This document shows positions 8,960-17,675 of a stretch of DNA of 41,656 nt, piece after piece. This DNA is from Propionibacterium cyclohexanicum (GTDB taxonomy: Bacteria > Actinomycetota > Actinomycetes > Propionibacteriales > Propionibacteriaceae), in the NCBI RefSeq assembly GCF_900111365.1, contig NZ_FOGZ01000025.1, positions 1 to 41,656 of the forward strand. Direction: 5' to 3'. The notes under the pieces are model-generated. The model was not told the DNA's origin, did no database searches, and worked only from the letters and a program-made list of their open reading frames with translations. Both the position numbers and the translations under genes were made by a program. Numbering within the stretch: position 1 is the stretch's first letter; every line of letters begins with the position of its first letter.

Positions 8960-10635
8960 AGGCGGCGGTGCTTGCTGGCATGGGGGCGGGAGGCTTCCTC
9001 GCCGAGCCGGGCAAGCTTGTTGGCCTCGTAGTCGGCGAAATTCCCCTCGAACCAGAACCACGACGGATCGTTCTCGTCCTCGCCGGCTCCCTCCCAGGCG
9101 AGGATGTGGGTGGCGACCCGGTCGAGGAACCAGCGATCGTGGCTGATCACCACGGCGCAGCCGGGAAACTCCAGCAGGGCGTCCTCGAGACTCTGCAGGG
9201 TCTCGACATCCAGGTCATTGGTGGGTTCGTCGAGGAGCAGGAGGTTGCCGCCCTGCTCAAGGGTGAGGGCCAGGTTGAGCCGGTTGCGTTCGCCACCGGA
9301 AAGCACCCCGGCGGGTTTCTGCTGGTCGGGGCCCTTGAAGCCGAATGAGGCGACATAGGCGCGGCTGGGCACCTCGAAAGTACCCACCTTGATGTAGTCG
9401 AGGCCGCCGGAGACCACCTCCCAGACCGTCTTGTCGGGTTCCAGGCCGGCTCGCCCCTGGTCGACATAGCTGATCTCGACCGTCTTGCCGACCCTCAGTT
9501 CTCCGCGGTCGGGCTGTTCCTCCCCGACGATCATCTTGAACAGGGTGGACTTTCCGACGCCGTTGGGGCCGATGATGCCTACGATTCCGGCGCGCGGCAA
9601 CGTGAAGTCGAGGCCATTGAACAGCACCCGATCGTCGAAGCCCTTGTGGAGATCGGTGGCCTGGAGCACCTCGGAACCCAGCCGCTTGCCTGGCGGGATG
9701 TTGATCTCGCCGGTGTCGAGCTTGCGGCTGCGCTCGGCCTCCGCTGCCAGTTCCTCGTAGCGGGCCAGGCGGGCCTTGTTCTTGGCCTGACGGGCCTTGG
9801 GACTCGAGCGCACCCATTCGAGTTCCCGCTCGAGGATCTTGGCGCGCTTGGCGTCCTTTTGGCCCTCAATCTGCAGGCGCTTGCGCTTGGTCTCGAGATA
9901 GGTGGAGTAATTGCCCTCGTAGGGGTACAGGCGGCCGCGGTCGACCTCGCAGATCCAGTTGACGACATGGTCGAGGAAGTAGCGGTCGTGGGTGACGCAC
10001 AGCACGGCGCCGGGATAGCTGCGCAGGTGGCCCTCGAGCCAATTCACCGACTCGGCATCCAGGTGGTTGGTTGGCTCGTCGAGGAGCAGCAGATCGGGCT
10101 GTTCGAGAAGCAGCTTGCACAAGGCCACGCGCCTCCGCTCACCGCCTGACAGCACCGAGACAGGGGTGTCGGGCGGGGGGCACTGCAGGGCATCCATCGC
10201 CTGTTCGAGCTGGGAGTCGATGTCCCAGGCATTGCGATTGTCGAGCTCGACCTGGAGCTCGCCCATCTCGGCGAGCAGCGTGTCGTAGTCCGCGTCGGGA
10301 TCGGCGAGCTCGGCGCTGATGGCGTTGTAGCGGTCGAGCATCGACTTGACCGAGCCGACGGCCTCCTCGACATTCTCGAGCACCGTCTTGTCTTCGGTGA
10401 GCGGCGGTTCCTGCTGCAACAGCCCGACGGAGGCTCCCTTGGCGAGGAAGGCATCACCGTTGTTGATGGGCTCGAGACCGGCCATCACCTTGAGGAGCGT
10501 CGACTTCCCAGCGCCATTGGGCCCCACCACACCGATCTTCGCGTCGGGGAAGAACGACAGCGTCACATTGTCGAGGATGAGCTTTTCGCCGATCGTCTTG
10601 CGCACGTCGTGCATCTGATAGATGAATTCAGCCAT
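8947..10635 (-). CDS. ettA: EttA, energy-dependent translational throttle ABC-F protein
   Basis: EttA is a cytosolic ABC-F ATPase that binds the ribosomal E site and gates entry into elongation according to the ATP/ADP ratio. The 562-residue length fits the family. Two ABC domains are visible, each with GPNGxGKST, an SGGER signature and LLLLDEPTN-DLD/HLD Walker B, separated by a basic linker rich in K, R and E that matches the P-site tRNA interaction motif region. It has no membrane segment. I placed the start at ATG 10635 (MAEFIYQMHDVRK), the usual EttA N-terminus. The open frame extends 85 codons further upstream but only through low-complexity repeat DNA. Confidence 0.93.
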   Translation of the reverse strand: MAEFIYQMHDVRKTIGEKLILDNVTLSFFPDAKIGVVGPNGAGKSTLLKVMAGLEPINNGDAFLAKGASVGLLQQEPPLTEDKTVLENVEEAVGSVKSMLDRYNAISAELADPDADYDTLLAEMGELQVELDNRNAWDIDSQLEQAMDALQCPPPDTPVSVLSGGERRRVALCKLLLEQPDLLLLDEPTNHLDAESVNWLEGHLRSYPGAVLCVTHDRYFLDHVVNWICEVDRGRLYPYEGNYSTYLETKRKRLQIEGQKDAKRAKILERELEWVRSSPKARQAKNKARLARYEELAAEAERSRKLDTGEINIPPGKRLGSEVLQATDLHKGFDDRVLFNGLDFTLPRAGIVGIIGPNGVGKSTLFKMIVGEEQPDRGELRVGKTVEISYVDQGRAGLEPDKTVWEVVSGGLDYIKVGTFEVPSRAYVASFGFKGPDQQKPAGVLSGGERNRLNLALTLEQGGNLLLLDEPTNDLDVETLQSLEDALLEFPGCAVVISHDRWFLDRVATHILAWEGAGEDENDPSWFWFEGNFADYEANKLARLGEEASRPHASKHRRLTRD

Positions 10636-11062
10636 AGGAGCGTGGATACCCTTCGCATCACGATTGGAGCCGCTTTCCGTGCCACCGCAGGTGGTCCCGC
10701 TGACCCGGCACCGCTGACCCAACACCGTTGACCCAGCGCCGTTACCTGCCGTGCCCTTGCCTTCAGTGTCCATGCCTGCAGTGCCCATGCCTGCCGTGCC
10801 CATACCTGCAGTGCCGTTGCCCTCGGTACCGCCGCATGAGTGCCATTGCTTGGGGTGCCATTGCCTGCGGTGGGCCGACAACCGGGGCAATGGCCGACAG
10901 CTCGGGAAGCCGTCGCAGCGCCCCCAGTATGCCAGCGCTGCCTCGCCAGCCCGAAATATCGGGCCAAGCCGTCTTCATGTCCATCTCACCGGGCATGGCC
11001 TGGTCGCTGCCGTGGGCACCACCGGCTGGCCCGGGACCCTGCTCGACCCACCCGTGTGCCAA
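10636..11062. other. Noncoding spacer between ettA and ssb
   Basis: This 427-bp gap holds the ettA upstream region and the degenerate 15-bp repeats. Long open frames cross it on both strands, but they read as low-complexity GTAGM or VPMPA-type repeats and resemble no protein I know, so I leave them out. Confidence 0.5.
10738..10873. repeat. Degenerate 15-bp tandem repeat upstream of ettA
   Basis: About nine degenerate copies of CCATGCCTGCAGTGC occur in a row. The clearest are CCATGCCTGCAGTGC, CCATGCCTGCCGTGC and CCATACCTGCAGTGC at 10771-10815. The array lies 100 bp or more upstream of the ettA start. A 15-bp period keeps frame, so it creates misleading open frames. It may vary between strains. 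Confidence 0.75.
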
Positions 11063-11506
11063 TCAGGCCACATGCACCCCCTCGCTGGAATCGGCGTCGG
11101 CTGGTTCGGTCATCGGCTGCTCCTGCGCTGCGCTGGCAGCCCTATCGGCGCTCTGGCGTGGGGTACGGGTGAACTGGCTCGTGCCCCGGGCGAGATCGTG
11201 ACCGAGCGCCAGTGCGGTGAGCACGAGCCGTTCGCGCGGCTCACCGTCTCTGCCTTGCCAGCGCTTGGTCTGCAATCTGCCGACGACGATCACCGGATCG
11301 CCCTTGTGAATGCTCGCTGCCGCATTGTCGGCAGCACGATTCGAGGCCTCAACGGTGATCCAGGTCGTCTCGCCGTCGACCCATTCGCCGTTGCGGCGGA
11401 TCCTAGGAGTGGTCGCCAGCCGGAATGTTGCAAAGCTGTAGCCCTCGGCGGCGGTGTACTCGACGGCGGTTCCCACATATCCGCTGAGGCTGACATTGGT
11501 GTCCAT
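11063..11506 (-). CDS. ssb: Single-stranded DNA-binding protein (SSB paralogue)
   Basis: This is an OB-fold single-strand DNA-binding protein of 147 residues. The N-terminal 110 residues show the SSB pattern: MDTNVSLSGYVGTAVEY, then WITVEASNRAADNAAASIHKGDPVIVVGRL and LVLTALALGHDLARG. The tail is short and lacks the acidic DDDIPF ending of housekeeping SSB, ending in SSEGVHVA instead, so this is probably a secondary paralogue. Actinobacteria commonly have a second SSB used in recombination or competence-like processes. ATG 11506 is supported by an AAGGGA Shine-Dalgarno; the frame extends 22 codons upstream without support. Confidence 0.85.
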   Translation of the reverse strand: MDTNVSLSGYVGTAVEYTAAEGYSFATFRLATTPRIRRNGEWVDGETTWITVEASNRAADNAAASIHKGDPVIVVGRLQTKRWQGRDGEPRERLVLTALALGHDLARGTSQFTRTPRQSADRAASAAQEQPMTEPADADSSEGVHVA

Positions 11507-11640
11507 GGCTGTTCCCTTCGGGTTGGACCGGCTGCGCCGATGACTGCCGGCCGTGTCGATGACTGTGTGCATCGATCACCCCGGCCGGTCAGTCACTCGG
11601 ATTCTGTGGACAACCGGCCCATGGGCCAGGACCCGCCGGG

Positions 11641-12318
11641 TCAGATCTCGATCGTGGCCACGAAACGGTCGACGATCTCGAGGACCGTGCGCTGCACCGC
11701 CAAAGACGCGCGCCAGTCACCAGGGACCTCCAGCGAATGGTTCGCCCCGTCTACCTGCACCCATCGCTGGGCGCGCCGATCGGCCGCCGCGCATGCGTAC
11801 AGAGGATGCGCAGGTTTCTCGGCCGGACCCGACGACGCCAGCCCGCCGGGCACGCCAAACAGCTCATCCACCCGTCCGGGCGGGGGCGTCCAGTGGTGGT
11901 CCGCGCCGCCGCCGACGAGCAGACAGTTCCCGCGGTACCCAACCAGGGCCTCGCGCACCCCGACATCCTCAAGCAAGGGGGTGAGCCAGATTCCGTCCCA
12001 GCCCCGCTCACTGGCGGTGGCGCCGGCCCGGGTGCCCATGGACTTGGCGATGACGAGCGTGTGAGCGGCATCCGGTGCCTGCGCGTCGAGCAGGTCAAGG
12101 GCCCTGCCGACCACGGACTCGTTGTTGGACTCGGGACCGAGCGACCACCAGGCCTGTTGCACCCACCAGCCGTGCTGATGGGCGATTGCGGCACACCAGC
12201 TGAGCAACGGCCGCTCGCAGCTGTAGCGCACGCCGGGAAGCATGAGGACACGACGTGGCACCCGCTGCGGCAGCGCGCCGACGCGCCAGTAGGGTGCCGT
12301 CCTCATCGCAGGATTCAT
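11641..12318 (-). CDS. Small alpha/beta-hydrolase-like protein
   Basis: The 225-residue protein has the layout of a minimal alpha/beta hydrolase: MLPGVRYSCERPLLSW near the N-terminus (strand, then oxyanion-type loop), AKSMGTRAG as a possible nucleophile elbow (the Ser in KSMG), an acidic loop, and DGANHSLEVPGDW, whose His would complete the triad. KSMG departs from the classic GxSxG, so catalysis is not assured. The gene overlaps the preceding GTPase gene by 4 bp (ATGA), so it is the third gene of an operon with two dynamin-like GTPases. Its substrate is unknown. Confidence 0.65.
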   Translation of the reverse strand: MNPAMRTAPYWRVGALPQRVPRRVLMLPGVRYSCERPLLSWCAAIAHQHGWWVQQAWWSLGPESNNESVVGRALDLLDAQAPDAAHTLVIAKSMGTRAGATASERGWDGIWLTPLLEDVGVREALVGYRGNCLLVGGGADHHWTPPPGRVDELFGVPGGLASSGPAEKPAHPLYACAAADRRAQRWVQVDGANHSLEVPGDWRASLAVQRTVLEIVDRFVATIEI

Positions 12319-13955
12319 CGTTGGCCTCTTGCCGCCGCAAGCAACGTACGCGCCTGCTCGTGGCGCTCCAGTTCCTCGGCCACCGGCGCGATGACGTGAA
12401 CCCGAGCCACCCTCGCGACCGCTTCGCGCAGCGCGCCCAGCGCCCGAGCACGGCGCCGCCTGGCCGACAGCTCAACCCCGGCACGGCTGAGCACACCGAG
12501 CAGAATCCCAGCACCCGCGCCGCCCAGCACGAGCACGGTGGGCACCGGTGCGCCATGCCATCTCGGAATCGGCAAGGTGCCGGAGAACAGCGCGTTCACC
12601 GCGAGCCAGCCGCAGCCCAGCGCAAGCACCGTCAGCAGCGTCCACTGGGCGATCCGCACGAGACGCCACCAGCCCCGTCCGGATGCCATGCCCAGATCGG
12701 CCGATCCCACTGCGCGGTCCAGGTCGTCTGCCAGGCTCCCGGCCGTCGACAGCGATGCTGCCCGCACCGCCTCGGCCCACCGTGGCGCCAGACCCATCGA
12801 GGCACGATCGCTCAGTGCCCGCACGGCGCTGTCGATCCGGGCGCGTTCCACTCCCCCGCTCAGCGCGGTGATGCTGGTACGGGGGACGGTGGTCGGGGCG
12901 ATCTCCTCGGGCCGCGGTCGCCTGCCGCGAACCGCGCGGGGCAGGTCGAGATGAAGCCGCTTCAAGGGGTCGGCGCGCACTGCCGAGATCCAGGAGACGA
13001 GTGGCCAGCCGGTGGCGGCAGCACCGCGCCGGCGGGTCGCCTCGAGAACGGCCTGGCCCACCATGTCAATACCGGCTGCGCGAGCGAAAGTATCCTCGAG
13101 CGCCGCCGCGAGCGCCGGGTCAACACCCGGCGAGACACCATCGCCCAGCTCGCCGGCCAGGATCTGGGCCGCCTCCCTGATGTCGGCCGCGCTGCGGCGG
13201 GCAGCTGCCTGCTTGCCGGCAACGACATGCGCCAAGCGTGCGCGCAGCGCGTCGACCCCCTGGCCGGTGAGCGTGGAGGTGGCCAGTACGGTGGTGGCCC
13301 CCAGGCCCTCGGCGTCAAGCAGTCGCCTCAGGTCCGCAAGGGTGCGCGAGAGCTCGGTGCCGGCGAGCCGATCGGCCTGGTTGAGGACGACGATCATCAT
13401 CTCGGCGTATCCGGCCATCGGCACGAGATAGCGCCGGTGCAGCGCGGCGTCCGCGTACTTCTGCGGGTCGACCACCCAGACCAGGGCGTCCACGAGGGAG
13501 ACGAGCCGGTCCGCCTCGAGGCGGTGGCCCAGCTGGATTGAGTCGTGGTCGGGCAGGTCGAGCAACACCAGCCCATCGAGTTCGGGCATGCCGTGGACGC
13601 TGGTGCGGACCGGCACCTCCAGCCAGTCCAGCAGCCGGTCATCGCCGCCAGCACCGAAGCTCACCGCCAAGGTGCGCGAGGTGGTGGGGCGCTTCACGCC
13701 GGCTTCGGCCAGGCGGGCTGTGGCGAGGGCATTGAGCAGGCTCGACTTCCCGCTACCGGTGGCACCCGCCAGCGCGACAACGCTGCGCTCGCCGCTGAAC
13801 GAGAGGCGCGCGCCGGCGCGGGCCACCACCGCTTCGGCGCGCATGACGGCCTTCTCGTCGATCCTGCCCCGGCACAGTGCCGCAGCCTGGCCGAGTGCGC
13901 CGAGCTGGGCACCGAGATCACAGGCCTGCGGCGTGGCGGCTGCGCGCCTATTCAC
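12315..13955 (-). CDS. Dynamin-like/YfjP-type GTPase, membrane anchored
   Basis: The 546-residue GTPase has G1 GATGSGKSS near residue 65, a threonine-containing G2 region (KRPTTSRT), G3 DLPDHDS and G4 NQAD. Two hydrophobic segments lie near residues 440-500 (TLLTVLALGCGWLAVNALF and VLVLGGAGAGILLGVLS), consistent with membrane attachment. This fits the TRAFAC/YfjP group found as paired genes in actinobacteria. Its start overlaps the stop of the upstream GTPase gene by 4 bp, and its end overlaps the hydrolase-like gene by 4 bp. Paired bacterial dynamins often act together in membrane remodelling; that role is inferred here. Confidence 0.8.
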   Translation of the reverse strand: MNRRAAATPQACDLGAQLGALGQAAALCRGRIDEKAVMRAEAVVARAGARLSFSGERSVVALAGATGSGKSSLLNALATARLAEAGVKRPTTSRTLAVSFGAGGDDRLLDWLEVPVRTSVHGMPELDGLVLLDLPDHDSIQLGHRLEADRLVSLVDALVWVVDPQKYADAALHRRYLVPMAGYAEMMIVVLNQADRLAGTELSRTLADLRRLLDAEGLGATTVLATSTLTGQGVDALRARLAHVVAGKQAAARRSAADIREAAQILAGELGDGVSPGVDPALAAALEDTFARAAGIDMVGQAVLEATRRRGAAATGWPLVSWISAVRADPLKRLHLDLPRAVRGRRPRPEEIAPTTVPRTSITALSGGVERARIDSAVRALSDRASMGLAPRWAEAVRAASLSTAGSLADDLDRAVGSADLGMASGRGWWRLVRIAQWTLLTVLALGCGWLAVNALFSGTLPIPRWHGAPVPTVLVLGGAGAGILLGVLSRAGVELSARRRRARALGALREAVARVARVHVIAPVAEELERHEQARTLLAAARGQR

Positions 13956-15853
13956 CGCTGCCTCCCGTCCTCGCCCGACTCGTCCCCGCTGGGACGGGGC
14001 AGGGCCGGTGGCTCGTCCACCAGTTCGGCATCGACGATCTCGCCGGCCTGCGCCCTGGCGCTCACCTGGTCGAGCCGAGGGGCCGGGCGGACGTCAGCCC
14101 CGGAGGGTTCATCGGCGGGGGCGAACCCACCTCCCGATCCGGCGAGAGATCCCGGCCGGGGCGAACCACTCCGAACGGCGACCACCTCGGCGATCGCGGC
14201 GTCCACCCGCTCGGCGACAGTGTCGTCGACGCCCAGTTCGGCGAGCAGCACGGTGAAACGATCCAGCTCGGTGTCCATGAGGGCCACGACGCGCTCGTCG
14301 AGCTTCTGCCGGGCAGTCTCAGCCAGCCGGCGCACCGCCTCATCGCCGAAGATCGCTTCCAGGAGCCGCTGGGCGACCACAGTGGTACCACCGGCAACGC
14401 CCATCTCAGCGCCGCTGAGCCCCGCAGTGTGCGCGAAGATGACGATCATGAGCGCCGCGCCGGCCCCATTGACGCCGGCAGCGGCCAGCCGCGCGGTCCT
14501 GCGGCGGCCCTTGCCCTGATCGGCCACCAAGGCGAGCACGTCCGCTTGCCACTGCCGGATCGCCGAGGCGCAGCGCGTGGCGAACTCGTCGCTGGCGCGT
14601 GCCAGCCCAGGATGACCGGCCATGAGCGCGCGACCCGCGGGGGTGCCCCGCCAGGCGGCGGCGGCGCGTTCGCAGGCCGCCTCGCCCTGCTCGCGCACGA
14701 GAGCCTCCAGCCCCGATTCGGCGGCCGCGGCAGCATGAACGCCCTGGGGCGATTCTCCTGTCAGCGCGCGGGTGATGCGGTCGCGCAGCCAGCTCACCTT
14801 CTCGTCGATGACGCGGGAGAACTCGCTCGTGCCCACGTAGTCATGCCAGCGCAGCAGCACCTCGCCGCGCAGCAGGGTGCCGTCGCCGGATTGCCGGCGC
14901 ACCGCATGAATGGCCTCATGGAAGCAGTGCGCCGCATCGACTGCGAGCTGGCGCACCACCTCGGTCTGGGCCCGAGCAGCGTCGGCAACCGAGGGTGCAG
15001 CACGCACGATCGCGCCGATGGCGCCGTCAAGGGTGGCCAGCACCACCTGCTCGCGTCGCCGATTGTCGGCCGCCAGCGTCGCAAGATAGCTGCGAATCGG
15101 TGCAAGGGCCGTCTCGGGGAGCCTGCCGTGCTCGTCGGTGACGGTTTCGGGCACGGCGAACAGCGGCGAATCGGCCAGCCCGCGGGCGCTCATGAGCCGG
15201 CCCAGGTCGACGGGCACGAGCTGGGCCGCGGCAGGCGGGATGCGGTCGCAGACCACCGCCACGCTCGCGCCGCGGCTGGCAGCCGCGTTGAGGTACTCCC
15301 AGGGAACTGCGTCGGCATAGCGCGCGGCGGAGGTGACGAAGAGCCACAGGTCGGCGGCGTCAAGTAGCTGGGCCGCCAGCGCCCGGTTCTCGTCCACGAG
15401 CGAATCGATATCCGGGGCGTCGAGCAGCGCGAGCCCGGCGGGAAGGTTCGGGTCGGCAGTGAGCTGGAGGGCGCCGGGGCCCGATGAGACCGCCCTGGTC
15501 CGTGCGAGACCGGGAAGGATTCGATCGGACTCGAACCAGCGGGCGTCCCCGGAGTTGTGAACCAGGACGGGGCTGCGCGTGGTAGGGCGGATGACGCCAG
15601 CTGGACTCACGACTCGCCCCAGCAGCGAGTTCACCAGGGTCGACTTGCCGGCACCGGTGGATCCTCCCACCACGGCCAGCAGCGGGGCATCGAGATGGGC
15701 CAGGCGTGGCACGACGTAGTTGTCGAGCTGGGCGACGATCTGTTCGGCCTCCTGCCGTTGCTCCGCGGCCCCGGGCACCGACAATGGCAGGACGACTTCG
15801 CGCAGGGCATCGCGCAGCCGCACCAATGCCCCGCTGAGGTGCTCTGCCACCAC
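13952..15853 (-). CDS. Dynamin-like GTPase, first of a pair
   Basis: The 633-residue protein has a strong P-loop (VVGGSTGAGKSTLVNSLLG), a G2-type RPTTRSPV and G3 LLDAPDIDSL. The expected G4 NKxD is replaced by CDRIPP, so guanine specificity may be weak. A hydrophobic stretch follows near residue 505 (ALMIVIFAHTAGL). The C-terminus is acidic and proline-rich. The start at GTG 15853 (or GTG 15850) is chosen because AGGAGGG lies about 8 bp upstream; the frame remains open to 16153 but there it overlaps the PrsW gene. It overlaps the second GTPase by 4 bp. Role in membrane dynamics is inferred. Confidence 0.78.
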   Translation of the reverse strand: MVAEHLSGALVRLRDALREVVLPLSVPGAAEQRQEAEQIVAQLDNYVVPRLAHLDAPLLAVVGGSTGAGKSTLVNSLLGRVVSPAGVIRPTTRSPVLVHNSGDARWFESDRILPGLARTRAVSSGPGALQLTADPNLPAGLALLDAPDIDSLVDENRALAAQLLDAADLWLFVTSAARYADAVPWEYLNAAASRGASVAVVCDRIPPAAAQLVPVDLGRLMSARGLADSPLFAVPETVTDEHGRLPETALAPIRSYLATLAADNRRREQVVLATLDGAIGAIVRAAPSVADAARAQTEVVRQLAVDAAHCFHEAIHAVRRQSGDGTLLRGEVLLRWHDYVGTSEFSRVIDEKVSWLRDRITRALTGESPQGVHAAAAAESGLEALVREQGEAACERAAAAWRGTPAGRALMAGHPGLARASDEFATRCASAIRQWQADVLALVADQGKGRRRTARLAAAGVNGAGAALMIVIFAHTAGLSGAEMGVAGGTTVVAQRLLEAIFGDEAVRRLAETARQKLDERVVALMDTELDRFTVLLAELGVDDTVAERVDAAIAEVVAVRSGSPRPGSLAGSGGGFAPADEPSGADVRPAPRLDQVSARAQAGEIVDAELVDEPPALPRPSGDESGEDGRQR

Positions 15854-15926
15854 TATGGGCTCCCTCCTGTGTCCGTCCCACTCTCGCACGGGAGATACCC
15901 CTCGGGCGTCGAGCCGAACGACTCGC

Positions 15927-17351
15927 TCAGCGCGCGGCGCTGCCCACTGGTACCGGTGCGCCGCTGGGAGGGGCGAAACGGGGCCGGCGAGGACCGCGCA
16001 CGACATGCCACCAGCCGCGAAGCCGGGCGGCGATGTTCTGCCAGGTCCAGTTGTCGGGTTTGACGGACAGCCCTTCGGTCTCGTGGAGCGCGACCGGACG
16101 CAGAGCGGCGATATCGGCGAGCAGCTCGCGTCCGTGCAGGTTCGCCGCACCATCGACCACGCCCGCAGTGACCGCCGCCCGAAGATAGGCGACCTCGGTC
16201 ATGAGGCTCAGCATCCGATGCGTGGCGCCGAAGACCCGTGGCCCACGCAGCAGCGCCGCGACCAGCAGCTTGCCCCGACGCAAGAAGCTGGAGTACACGA
16301 TCGGGTCCCGGGGGTCGAGCCAACCTGCGATCACGAGGTCTTGGAGCCGGGCACCGAGTACCCGCGCCTCGCTGCGGCAGTGCACGACCAGCCTCACGAG
16401 AAGGGCGAGGATGATCGAACCGCCCACGATGAACAACAGCGTCTGGCCGCCCCCGGCCACCTGGGAGCCGTTGAATGCCATGTGGAGGCCTGCCGCGAAG
16501 AGGTAACCGGCAACGGGTGCGAGGACGCGCACGAACGTGCTGCGCGAGCGCAGCGCCACTGCCAGGCCGATGGCGGTGCACGAGGTGAACAGCGGATGGC
16601 CCCACCAGGTCTGCAGGCCCCTGGCAACGTAGATCTCGTGGAGTGCCTGGTTGGCGTCCACTCCATAGACCATCGATCCGTACAGATAGGTGCGGACGTA
16701 GTAGACGATGTCCTCCACCACGGCGAAGCCGACGGCTGACATGCCCGCCAGCGCCACCGACTGCATGACACCAACGATCCGGTAGCGCACCAGGATCGCC
16801 AGCAGGAACAGCACTGTGGCCTTGGCGGCTTCCTCGACGAAGGGAGCCACGTAGATGGCGGCGCGGGCGCTGCCCATCGGGTCGGACCTGTCGACAGTGA
16901 GGCGGCTGGCCACCCAGTCGTTGGCATTCGCGGCGAAGTACACGGCCACCGCACCGCCCCAGGCCAGGCAGACGGCCTTGAGCAAGAGGCTCGTGGGGCG
17001 CAGCCGGTCGATGAGCCAGAAGACCACCACGCCGATGACGAGGGTGACGAGGGCCAGCTTGGTGCAGCGCCACAGGGCCTCGTTGAACTGGCTGACGGTC
17101 GGTTCGGAGCGCACTCCACCGTGTTCGGCGGTGTAGTTCCCGACTGCCTCGGTGATGGTGCGGCGGTAGCTCAGGTAGACCTGCCACAGCAGGACCACGC
17201 AGAGCGGGAAGAACACGGCCGCCAGCCAGCTCAGCGGGTTGCGCAGGATGCGCTGGCGTCGGCTTTCGCCGGGGCGGTGGGCACGGGGCAAACCGGACAA
17301 CCGGCGGGCCCTGGCGTCGGCGACGACCATGGCAGGAGATGGCTTCGGCAC
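15927..17351 (-). CDS. PrsW-family intramembrane metalloprotease
   Basis: This is a polytopic membrane protein of 474 residues. PrsW proteins cleave membrane substrates such as anti-sigma factors inside the bilayer. The family's metal-site motifs are present: APFVEEAAK (E173-E174), FAVVEDIVYY (E213), WWGHPLF (H252) and AAGLHMAFNG (H290), in separate hydrophobic helices. A C-terminal soluble region of about 150 residues follows, longer than in Bacillus PrsW. The GTG start at 17351 gives the longest form; ATG 17330 is a possible alternative. It lies 73 bp upstream of the GTPase operon in the same direction. No anti-sigma partner is visible here, so the target is unknown. Confidence 0.85.
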   Translation of the reverse strand: MPKPSPAMVVADARARRLSGLPRAHRPGESRRQRILRNPLSWLAAVFFPLCVVLLWQVYLSYRRTITEAVGNYTAEHGGVRSEPTVSQFNEALWRCTKLALVTLVIGVVVFWLIDRLRPTSLLLKAVCLAWGGAVAVYFAANANDWVASRLTVDRSDPMGSARAAIYVAPFVEEAAKATVLFLLAILVRYRIVGVMQSVALAGMSAVGFAVVEDIVYYVRTYLYGSMVYGVDANQALHEIYVARGLQTWWGHPLFTSCTAIGLAVALRSRSTFVRVLAPVAGYLFAAGLHMAFNGSQVAGGGQTLLFIVGGSIILALLVRLVVHCRSEARVLGARLQDLVIAGWLDPRDPIVYSSFLRRGKLLVAALLRGPRVFGATHRMLSLMTEVAYLRAAVTAGVVDGAANLHGRELLADIAALRPVALHETEGLSVKPDNWTWQNIAARLRGWWHVVRGPRRPRFAPPSGAPVPVGSAAR

Positions 17352-17408
17352 GGCGCCAGACTACCTGCGCAGTCTTGGGATGAGCTGGGCGCAGCTGACG
17401 GTGCGCTG

Positions 17409-17484
17409 TGGCGGCCCGGGTGGGAATCGAACCCACGCGCGACAGATTAGAAGGCTGCTGCTCTATCCCCTGAGCTACCGGGCC
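17409..17484 (-). tRNA. tRNA-Arg (anticodon UCU) with encoded CCA
   Basis: Read on the minus strand, the acceptor arm GGCCCGG pairs with CCGGGCC. The D-arm (GCTC/GAGC), anticodon loop CTTCTAA and T-arm GGGTTCGATTCCC are clear. The anticodon TCT decodes AGA and AGG. The discriminator G is followed by an encoded CCA. The anticodon stem has a C-T mismatch next to the loop (positions 31 and 39). Confidence 0.93.
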
Positions 17485-17675
17485 CGGTGGTGAATCTTCC
17501 GGTGGCCAAGTCTAGGGGCTCGGCACCGTCGTGCTCCAGCGGCGGTTGGGCATTGCCTCCAGGCGCCGGGCGTGGGTGGGTGGCCGGCGCCAGTGGCAGC
17601 GGATGCCCGCAGGAGGGCGTGCCGGATGGCAGTGCCCGGCCACGGCTTCGCGCAGCCGTGAGAGACTCAAGCACC

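Noticed and set aside
10738-10873. Possible CRISPR array
   Set aside because: The repeats are contiguous, degenerate and only 15 bp, with no spacers.
10751-12064. Plus-strand ORF of 437 codons over the ettA-ssb-hydrolase region
   Set aside because: It starts in the 15-bp repeat and runs antisense to ssb; low-complexity composition, no motif.
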